36,480 nucleotides of DNA from CAZOHN01 sp964579325 (lineage in GTDB: Bacteria > Pseudomonadota > Alphaproteobacteria > Rhodobacterales > Rhodobacteraceae): assembly GCA_964579325.1 (NCBI GenBank), contig CAZOHN010000012.1:1-36480 (forward strand), in the 5' to 3' direction. The stretch's first letter is position 1, and the number at the start of each line of letters is the position of its first letter. The notes beneath the pieces were generated by a model. The model ran no database searches. It saw only the letters and a list, made by a program, of their open reading frames with translations, and was not told the origin of the DNA. This document shows, in pieces, positions 29,988 through 36,480 of this stretch. The position numbers and the translations under genes were made by a program.

Positions 29988-32173
29988 TTGGACGCAGAAC
30001 GCGATTCCTCCACACGGGACGGTGCCAGAACGGTCGAAACCGCCTGGATCCCGATGGCCGACGGGCGCCGCCTCGCGGCGCGCCTGTTCCTGCCGGCCTC
30101 CTCCGATCCTGCGCCCGCGATCCTCGAATACATCCCCTACCGCCGTCGCGACGGCACGCGGCTGGGCGACGACCGCATGATGCTGTGGTTCGCCGCCCGA
30201 GGCTACGCCTGCGCACGGGTCGACATCGCCGGGACCGGCGATTCAGATGGCCTGATCGGCGACGAATACGTCGCCCGCGAACAGGACGACGCCTGCGAGA
30301 TCATCGCCTGGCTCGCCGCACAGGACTGGTGCACCGGCGCGGTGGGCATGATCGGCCATTCCTGGGGCGGCTTCTCGGCGCTACAGGCCGCCGCCCGGCG
30401 ACCGCCCGCGCTCAAGGCCATCGTCAGCATGTATTCGACCGATGACCGCTTCGCCTGCGACGCGCACTACATGGGCGGCTGCCTGATCGACAACAACTTC
30501 ACCTGGGGCAGCGCCTTCTTCACCTTCTGCGCGCTTCCGCCCGACCCCGCCGTGGTCGGCGAGGGCCGCTGGCGCGCGATGTGGCGGGACAGGATCGACA
30601 ACCTCGTCCTGCCCCCCGCAACATGGACGCGCCACCAGCGCCGCGACGCCTTCTGGAAACACGGTTCAGTCTGCGAGGACTGGGATGCCATCGACTGCCC
30701 CGTGCTGGCGGTGGGCGGCTGGCTGGATGGCTACACCCGCACCGTGTTCAACCTCGTCGAGAACCTCACCGCTCCGTGCAAGGGCCTGATCGGCCCCTGG
30801 GGTCACAAGACGCCCGAGATCGGCTTTCCCGGCCCCGCCATCGGCTTCCTTCAGGAGTGCCTGCGCTGGTGGGACCATTGGCTGCGTGGCATCGACCGGG
30901 GCGTCGAGGCTGACCCCGCGATGCGGCTCTACGTCATGGATCCGCTCTCGCCCGACCCGGTCGCACCGCAGCGCCCGGGCCGCTGGATCGGGCTGGAAAG
31001 CTGGCCGGGCGATGCACCGCCCTTGCACGATTTCACCCTCGGCGCTGACCTTAAGCTCGGGCGTGGACCGGCCGCCGAGGGGCCGCCCTTCCTCCTCCGT
31101 TCGCCCCTCCCCGTGGGCCAGACCGCGCAGGACTGGTGCCCCTACGGCCAGGGCCGGGTCGCGCCCGACGGCTCGGTCGACCAGCGGCTCGACGATGCCC
31201 TCTCGCTCTGCTTCGACCACGCGCCGCTCGACGCACCGCTCACGATCCTCGGCACCGGCTGGGCGCGGCTGCGGATCAGCGCCGACCGGCCGGTCGCACA
31301 AGTGGCCGTCCGCGTGACCGACGTCGCCCCCGACGGCACCTCGACCTTCGTCACCTTCGGCGNNNNNNNNNNNNNNNNNNNNNNNNNNNNNNNNNNNNNN
31401 NNNNNNNNNNNNNNNNNNNNNNNNNNNNNNNNNNNNNNNNNNNNNNNNNNNNNNNNNNNNNNGTCCGCGTGACCGACGTCGCCCCCGACGGCACCTCGAC
31501 CTTCGTCACCTTCGGCGTGCTGAACCTGACCCATCGGGACAGCAGCGAAAGCCCCGAACAACTGGAACCGGGACGTTTCTACGACGTCGCCGTCGAACTC
31601 AAGCCCGTCGCACAGGTGATCCCGGCCGGGCATCGCCTCAGGCTCGCCATCTCCTCGGCGCTCTGGCCGATGGTCTGGCCCGCACCCGAGGTCACCACCC
31701 TGCACATCGACCCCGGCGCAAGCCGGCTCAGCCTGCCGCTGATGCCTGACGACTGGCCCACCGCTGAGGTCACCTTCGAGCCCCCGGCGATGGCCGGGGT
31801 CGGCGCGACGACAACCCTCGCTCCGGGACGGCAGGAGCGACGCCGCACCGTCGACGTGGCGACCGGCGAGATGACGCTCTCCACCCTCAGCGACGACGGA
31901 ACCACCCGGATCGAAGAGATCGGGACCGAGGTCAGCTCCACCCACGCCCGCGAGATGGTGATTCACCCCGACGACCCGTCCTCGGCCCGCTTCGCCTCGG
32001 TGTATACCACGCGTTTCGCGCGCGCCGACTGGGACGCCCGCCTACGCACCACGCTCACCGTGACCTGCGACACCACGCACTTCCACGTCACCGGAGAACT
32101 CCTCGCCCATGACGGCGACGAGGTCTTCGCCCGCCGCCTGTTCTCCGAGACGATCCCCCGCGACCACGGGTGA
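29988..32173 (+). CDS. CocE/NonD-family hydrolase (X-Pro dipeptidyl-peptidase-like), interrupted by an assembly gap
   Basis: Alpha/beta hydrolase with a C-terminal jelly-roll domain. From the TTG start at 29988 (GCGAGAGGGG upstream) the catalytic triad is S125 in IGHSWGGFS, D247 in GWLDGYTR and H273 in GPWGHKTPE. As written, the frame is broken by 100 N at 31363-31462. The 55 bp before and after the N run are identical, so the two contigs overlap; joining 29988-31307 to 31463-32173 gives one continuous frame of 676 aa, a normal length for this family. An upstream in-frame ATG at 29928 lacks a ribosome site. Family members hydrolyse esters, amides or X-Pro peptides. It precedes a dipeptide-type ABC transporter by 54 bp. 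No signal peptide was seen, so action is probably cytoplasmic. Confidence 0.9.
31308..31517. repeat. Identical 55-bp copies flanking the N run (contig-overlap artefact)
   Basis: Bases 31308-31362 and 31463-31517 are identical over 55 bp and sit exactly at the two edges of the 100 N. Both encode VRVTDVAPDGTSTFVTFG. A real tandem repeat would not be expected to end exactly at both gap borders. The simplest reading is two contigs sharing a terminal 55-mer that a scaffolder joined with a default gap. Confidence 0.9.
31363..31462. other. Assembly gap, 100 N
   Basis: Exactly 100 undetermined bases, a default scaffold spacer. It does not represent measured sequence. If the flanking copies are one, 155 bp (gap plus one copy) should be removed and every coordinate to the right is 155 too high. 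Confidence 0.98.
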
Positions 32174-32227
32174 CACCCCGACCCGCCGCATTGCCCGCGG
32201 CCGCCCCCTGCACGAAGGACCGATGCC

Positions 32228-33778
32228 ATGACGACATCTCCCACCCGCCGCCAGTTCCTCGCCACCTCGGCCGCCGCCACCCTCGCGCCCACCGTCCTCG
32301 GTTTCCCGGTGCTGGCGCAGGACGCCACATCGCTTGTCGTCGCGCTTCCCGGCGACATCGTGAACGTCGACCCCGCATTCCGCGTCGGCCCGGTCGAGGA
32401 CAACATCCTCTCCAGCGTCTGCCAGCGCCTCGCCCGCTTCAAGCCGGGGTCGCTGGAATGGGAGCCCGAGGCGGCAAAGACCATCACCCAGGTCTCGGAC
32501 ACCGAGATCGAGTTCGAGCTGCACCCCGGCCAGATGTTCCATGGCGGCTATGGCGAACTGACCGCCGATGACGTGAAATTCACCTACGAGCGCATCATCA
32601 CCCCCGGCCCCGACGGCAGCGCCACGCCCTACGCCGACGATTTCAGCGCCCTCGACCGCGTCGAGGTCACCGGCACCTACACCGGCAAGCTGATCCTCAA
32701 GAACCCTGCGCCCGCACTCTTCGTGATCGGCATCTGCGACGGGTCGGGGTCGCTGCTGTCGCGCAAGGCGTTCGAGGAGCTCGGCGCCGAGGCGATGGCT
32801 ACCCGCGCCATCGGATCGGGCCCCTACATGTTCGCAGAATGGCGCCCGCGCGAACGGATCGTGCTCGAGGCCAACCCCGACTACACCGGCGCCGACACCC
32901 CCGCCTACGCCCGGATCGAGGCCCGGCCCATCGCGGAATCGCGCACCGCGCTCCTGTCGCTGATGGCGGGCGAGGTGGCGCTGGCGAAGATCGAAGTGAC
33001 GGACGAGGACCAGCTTGCGGGACGCGATGCAATCGCGCCGGTGCGGATCGACGGCATCGGCTACACCTGGGTCGGCATGAACGTCGAGAAGGGGGCCCTG
33101 CAGGACCTCAAGGTCCGGCAGGCGATCCGGCTTGCCGTCGACGTCGACACGATCATCGCGGGCGCCTACGGCGGCAAGGTCGCGCGCGCCAAGACCCTCC
33201 TCGCGCCGCCGCTCCTGGGCCACTGGGCCGGCGCGCCGGTCTACACCCGCGACGTGGAGGCGGCCCGGGCGCTTCTCGCCGAAAGCGGCCAGAGTGGCAT
33301 CGCGCTGACCTTCACCTGCCTCAACGACCCGATCTCGCAGGCGACCGCCGCCATCGTGCAGGCCAACCTCGCCGAGATCGGGATCAACGTGACGATCAGC
33401 GCGCTCGACCCCGGCGCCTACTGGGCGATGGGCTCCGACGACGCCTCGAAGGACCTAGAGCTGACACTCATCCCCTACGAGTCAAAGTTCGACCCGAGCT
33501 TCCAGACGCAATGGTTCCTCGCCAGCCAGGTCGGCATCTGGAACTGGCAGCGCTGGGTCAGCGCCGAGTTCGACCAGCTGCACGCCGAGGCCGCCGCGAC
33601 TGTCGATACGGCCGAGCGGACGGCGAAATACATCCGAATGCAGGAGCTTCTCGACGAAAGCGCCTCCTGCGTCTGGATCACCCACGGCGTGCACGTCTAC
33701 GGGCACGCGACCTCGCTGCAACCGTCGTTCCTGCCCAACGGCGTGAACTGGCAGTTCAGGTTCTTCCGCCCGGCGTGA
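32228..33778 (+). CDS. ABC transporter substrate-binding protein, family 5 (dipeptide/oligopeptide type), Tat signal
   Basis: 516 aa, SBP_bac_5 family. The N-terminus SPTRRQFLATSAAATLA carries a twin-arginine motif and a core ending near FPVLAQDA, so the protein is likely exported folded. The mature sequence has the family pattern LVVALPGDIVNVDPAFRVGP, GQMFHGGYGELTADDVKFTYER (cited in parts: FHGGYGELTADDV and KFTYERI), AIGSGPYMFAEWRPRE, ALQDLKVRQAIRLAVD and VQANLAEIGINVTI. Ligands of this family include peptides, glutathione, nickel and opines; the neighbouring CocE-type hydrolase suggests a peptide-like or ester compound. ATG at 32228 lies 54 bp after the hydrolase gene and follows GAAGGACCGATGCC. 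Its stop overlaps the next gene. Confidence 0.95.
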   Translation: MTTSPTRRQFLATSAAATLAPTVLGFPVLAQDATSLVVALPGDIVNVDPAFRVGPVEDNILSSVCQRLARFKPGSLEWEPEAAKTITQVSDTEIEFELHPGQMFHGGYGELTADDVKFTYERIITPGPDGSATPYADDFSALDRVEVTGTYTGKLILKNPAPALFVIGICDGSGSLLSRKAFEELGAEAMATRAIGSGPYMFAEWRPRERIVLEANPDYTGADTPAYARIEARPIAESRTALLSLMAGEVALAKIEVTDEDQLAGRDAIAPVRIDGIGYTWVGMNVEKGALQDLKVRQAIRLAVDVDTIIAGAYGGKVARAKTLLAPPLLGHWAGAPVYTRDVEAARALLAESGQSGIALTFTCLNDPISQATAAIVQANLAEIGINVTISALDPGAYWAMGSDDASKDLELTLIPYESKFDPSFQTQWFLASQVGIWNWQRWVSAEFDQLHAEAAATVDTAERTAKYIRMQELLDESASCVWITHGVHVYGHATSLQPSFLPNGVNWQFRFFRPA

Positions 33779-34761
33779 CCGGACCGGACGGCGTGGGCGA
33801 CCTGTTCGGGTTCCTCTGGCGGCGGCTCGCCGCCGGGGCCGTGACCGTTGTCGGCGCGGTGATCCTGCTGTTCCTGCTGATCCAGTTCGTGCCAGGTGAC
33901 ATCGCCTCGGTGCTCTACGGCCCGCGTGCAACGCCCGAACTCCGCGCCATACTGAACGAGCGGATGGGCCTCGACCGGCCGGTGTGGGAACAGGCGTGGC
34001 TGTTCCTCACGCGCGCCCTCACCGGCGACTTCGGCACCGATGTGATCTCGGGCAGGCCGATCCTGACGGTGGTCTCCGAAGTGATGCCCAATACGCTGCA
34101 ACTCGCCGCCGCCGCGCTGGCCCTCAGCCTCGCGGCGGGCATCCCGCTGGGCGTGCTGGCGGCAGTCCGCCCAGGCTCCTGGGCCGACCGTATCCTCGGC
34201 GTCCTCTCGGTGATCCTCATCACCACGCCCAGCTTCGTCGTCGCGATCGTGCTGCTCCTGATCTTCTCGCTCGCGCTCGACTGGCTGCCGGTCGCCGGCG
34301 CGGGCGAACCGGGCGACGTCGGCGACCGCCTCGCACATCTCGTCCTGCCCTCCGTCGCGCTGGCGCTCGGCTGGATGGGCTACATCGCACGACTGGTGCG
34401 CGCCGCCCTCCTCGGCGTCCTGGCCGAACCGCACATCCGCACGCTCCGCGCCTATGGCGTACCGGAATGGCGCATCCTGCTGATCTTCGCGCTGCGCCCG
34501 GCCCTCGTCCCGCTCGTCGCGATCCTCGGCATCGCGGTGGGCGACCTGATCGGCGCGGCGATCTTCGCCGAGATCATCTTCAACCGCCCCGGCCTGGGCA
34601 CGCTCGCCTTCAATGCCGTCGCCTCGCGCAATTTCGCGGTGGTTCAGGCGACAACGCTGGTGATCGTGGTCGTCTATGTCCTCGCCAACATCGCGGTCGA
34701 CCTGTTCAACGCGCTGATCGACCCGCAGGTGCGCCGCGCTCTGGGGCGCGACACGCAATGA
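33775..34761 (+). CDS. ABC transporter permease, DppB-like, GTG start
   Basis: 328-aa permease of the peptide/nickel family. It starts with GTG in a GTGA overlap with the binding-protein stop, giving GDLFGFLWRRLAAGAVTVVG; a GTG at 33793 is a second possibility. Family features are VILLFLLIQFVPGDIASVLYG, RMGLDRPVWEQAWLFLTRAL and GDFGTDVISGRPI in the external domain. The EAA-type loop follows in the second half (ALLGVLAEPHIRTLRAYGVP), then FNRPGLGTLAFNAV and the C-terminal NALIDPQVRR. Six membrane helices are apparent. Confidence 0.95.
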   Translation: MTGPDGVGDLFGFLWRRLAAGAVTVVGAVILLFLLIQFVPGDIASVLYGPRATPELRAILNERMGLDRPVWEQAWLFLTRALTGDFGTDVISGRPILTVVSEVMPNTLQLAAAALALSLAAGIPLGVLAAVRPGSWADRILGVLSVILITTPSFVVAIVLLLIFSLALDWLPVAGAGEPGDVGDRLAHLVLPSVALALGWMGYIARLVRAALLGVLAEPHIRTLRAYGVPEWRILLIFALRPALVPLVAILGIAVGDLIGAAIFAEIIFNRPGLGTLAFNAVASRNFAVVQATTLVIVVVYVLANIAVDLFNALIDPQVRRALGRDTQ

Positions 34762-35594
34762 CCGCCGCCCTCCGCGCACTCTGGGCGGAACGCGGCGGAA
34801 GGGCCGGAACGGTCCTCGTGGCGCTGGTCCTGCTGCTGGCGCTCGTCGGGCCGCTCGTCACCCCCGACCCCAACCGGATCGACGTGCCCTCACGCTTTTC
34901 CGGCCCCTCGCTCACCCACCCGCTCGGCGCAGACAACCTCGGGCGCGACCTGCTGGCCCGGGTCGCGGTCGGCACCCGCTCGGCCCTCGGCATCGCCACA
35001 GTCGTAGTGATGCTGTCGCTCGCAGCGGGCCTTGTCGTCGGCGCCACCGCCGCGATGGCAGGCGGTCTGATCGACCGGGCGATCATCGCGGTCCTCGACA
35101 TGATCAGCGCCTTTCCGATCTACATCCTGATCTTCGCCCTCGTGGCGCTCTACGGCCCCGGCATGGGCAAGCTCGTGGTGGTGATCGCGCTCGCCTTCCT
35201 GCCGCAGTTCAGCCGCGTCGCGCGGAGCCAGGCGCTCGCACTCAAGTCCCGGCCGTTCATCGAGGCCGCGCGCCTGATGGGCCTGTCGCGGCTCACCATC
35301 GTGCTGCGCCACGTCATCCCCAACATCATCGGCCCGATGATCGTGCTGGCCAGCATGAACCTGCCCGTCGTCATCACCATCGAGGCGGCGATGTCGTTCA
35401 TCGGGCTGGGCGTGCAGCCACCCGCCACCAGCCTCGGCACCCTGATCCGCGACGGCTACGTCTTCCTCAACGACTCGCCCTGGCAGATCGCCGGCGCCGC
35501 CGCCGTGCTGGCCATCGCGACGCTCGGCTGCACGCTTCTGGGCGAGGCGCTGCGCGATGCGGTCGACCCGACGCTCAAGGGGGGCCTGCGATGA
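34758..35594 (+). CDS. ABC transporter permease, DppC-like
   Basis: 278 aa, second permease of the peptide-type importer. It contains one N-terminal helix (GTVLVALVLLLALVGPLV), the conserved SLTHPLGADNLGRDLLARV typical of DppC/OppC, then AFPIYILIFALVALYGPG, the EAA loop IEAARLMGLSRLTIVLRHVI and LPNIIGPMIVLASM-like PNIIGPMIVLASMNL, ending in FLGLGVQPP-type FIGLGVQPPATSLGTLI. The ATG overlaps the upstream stop (ATGA), as does its own stop with the next gene, so translation of the permeases and ATPase is coupled. Confidence 0.96.
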   Translation: MTAALRALWAERGGRAGTVLVALVLLLALVGPLVTPDPNRIDVPSRFSGPSLTHPLGADNLGRDLLARVAVGTRSALGIATVVVMLSLAAGLVVGATAAMAGGLIDRAIIAVLDMISAFPIYILIFALVALYGPGMGKLVVVIALAFLPQFSRVARSQALALKSRPFIEAARLMGLSRLTIVLRHVIPNIIGPMIVLASMNLPVVITIEAAMSFIGLGVQPPATSLGTLIRDGYVFLNDSPWQIAGAAAVLAIATLGCTLLGEALRDAVDPTLKGGLR

Positions 35595-36480
35595 CCGCCC
35601 CGCCACCCCCGGACCGCATCGACCTTCGGAACCTCTCGGTCTCCTTCTCCAGCCCCGGCATGCCCCCAGCGCCGGTTTTGCGCGACGTATCTCTCACGAT
35701 CCCGCCGCGCTCGGTCGTGGGGCTCGTGGGCGAATCCGGCAGCGGCAAGTCCACCGTGGCGCTCGCCCTGATGGGCCTCCTCGCCGCAAACGCGCGGGTC
35801 GGGGGCGGCTTGCTCGACTTCGGCGGGCAAAGCCTCGCCTGCACCGACGTCGCCGCCCTCACGGCGCTGCGCGGCCGCGACATCGCGATGGTGTTCCAGG
35901 ACCCCGCTGCCTCGCTCAACCCCTTGTTCACCGTAGGCGCGCACCTCAACGAGGTGCTGCGCCTGCGCGCGCCCGACCTCGACCGCACCACCCGCCGCGC
36001 CCGCGCCATCGCCGCGCTCGAGGCGGTGGGGCTCGACCGGCCCGAGGCACAACTTCGCGCCCATCCGCACGCGCTCTCGGGAGGCATGCGCCAGCGCGTC
36101 GTGATCGCGATGGCGCTTCTGGCCCGCCCCCGCCTCCTCATCGCCGACGAACCAACTACCGCGCTCGACGTCACTGTCGAGGCGCAGGTGATGGAGAGGC
36201 TCTGCGGCCTGCGCGACGAGATCGGCTGTTCGATCCTGCTCATCACTCATTCCCTCGGCCTCGTCGCCCGCTACTGTGACGAGGTCGCCATGCTCTACGC
36301 CGGCGAGGTGGTCGAGCAGGGATCGGTCGGCGCCGTCGTGGCGCATCCCGCGCATCCCTACACCGCCGCGCTTTTTGCCTGCGACGTGGGCCTCGACGCG
36401 CCCCGCACCGCACCGCCGCTCGACCACCGCTTCGCGGTCATCCCCGGCGAGCTTCCGGACCCCCGGCACCGCCCGCCGGG
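35591..36480 (+). CDS. ABC transporter ATP-binding protein, DppD-like (runs off the right edge)
   Basis: Partial, 296 codons visible. Walker A VGESGSGKST at about residues 46-55, Q-loop MVFQDPAASLNPLFTVG, signature LSGGMRQRVVIAMAL at about 162-176, Walker B LLIADEPTTALDVT and H-loop LLITHSLGLVA are intact. The C-terminal region characteristic of peptide-transporter ATPases begins (AHPAHPYTAALFACD, then FAVIPGELPDP), where a Cys-containing oligopeptide-transporter motif would follow outside the window. ATG at 35591 forms an ATGA overlap with the permease stop. A second ATPase (DppF-like), or a fusion to one, may follow beyond the edge. Confidence 0.95.
   Translation, partial: MTAPPPPDRIDLRNLSVSFSSPGMPPAPVLRDVSLTIPPRSVVGLVGESGSGKSTVALALMGLLAANARVGGGLLDFGGQSLACTDVAALTALRGRDIAMVFQDPAASLNPLFTVGAHLNEVLRLRAPDLDRTTRRARAIAALEAVGLDRPEAQLRAHPHALSGGMRQRVVIAMALLARPRLLIADEPTTALDVTVEAQVMERLCGLRDEIGCSILLITHSLGLVARYCDEVAMLYAGEVVEQGSVGAVVAHPAHPYTAALFACDVGLDAPRTAPPLDHRFAVIPGELPDPRHRPP

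Noticed and set aside
31308..31517. A genuine tandem repeat or a frameshifted pseudogene in the CocE-type hydrolase
   Set aside because: Both copies end exactly at the N run and the frame is perfect once the duplicate is removed, so an assembly artefact is the simpler explanation.
1..36480. tRNA, rRNA, CRISPR arrays, insertion sequences or phage genes
   Set aside because: I looked for cloverleaf patterns, direct repeats with spacers, transposase motifs and terminal inverted repeats and saw none; the window is ordinary chromosomal operons.

Overview
The window is about 36 kb of high-GC DNA from a draft genome or MAG: it contains one run of 100 N. Gene content and synteny point to an alphaproteobacterium of the Rhodobacteraceae type. 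The signs are a clpB - hypothetical - pyrF neighbourhood, TRAP and Tat-dependent ABC solute uptake, inositol genes, and dense operons with ATGA/GTGA overlaps. No RNA genes, insertion sequences, phage genes or CRISPR arrays were seen.

Layout. 1-4614 holds housekeeping and conserved genes: the clpB 5' part, a 63-aa hypothetical, a 256-aa hypothetical, pyrF, a homoserine-dehydrogenase-like oxidoreductase with a C-terminal SAF domain, and a small putative secreted protein. 4685-5841 is an NfeD / SPFH (QmcA-like) membrane pair. 6122-13158 is an inositol-type catabolic locus. iolC, iolB and an iolJ-like aldolase run leftward, a LacI-type regulator runs rightward, and a second leftward operon encodes two Gfo/Idh/MocA dehydrogenases and an IolE-like TIM barrel. 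Near-identical 16-bp operators (8860-8875 and 13181-13196) lie on candidate promoters of both leftward operons, so they look like one LacI regulon.

13275-24174 is a second catabolic locus built around a divergent promoter with a 17-bp palindrome (17091-17107). Leftward are a 1005-aa FAD plus Fe-S 2-hydroxyacid dehydrogenase and an FCD-type GntR regulator. Rightward are a glyoxylate-type class V aminotransferase, an enolase-superfamily protein whose mandelate-racemase catalytic residues are largely replaced, a DctPQM TRAP transporter (perfect 14-bp hairpin between dctP and dctQ), a SAM methyltransferase and a xylose-isomerase-like TIM barrel. I read this as uptake and oxidation or transamination of an unidentified hydroxy or sugar acid. 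It is the best candidate here for an undescribed pathway.

24195-28966 is a leftward polyamine-type ABC transporter operon ending in a short-chain dehydrogenase, divergent from a LuxR-type regulator (29061-29852). 29988-36480 is a rightward operon: a CocE/NonD hydrolase, a Tat-exported dipeptide-type binding protein, two permeases and a truncated ATPase. The N run sits inside the hydrolase gene between two identical 55-bp copies. It is best explained as two contigs that really overlap. Deleting 155 bp restores one 676-aa reading frame.
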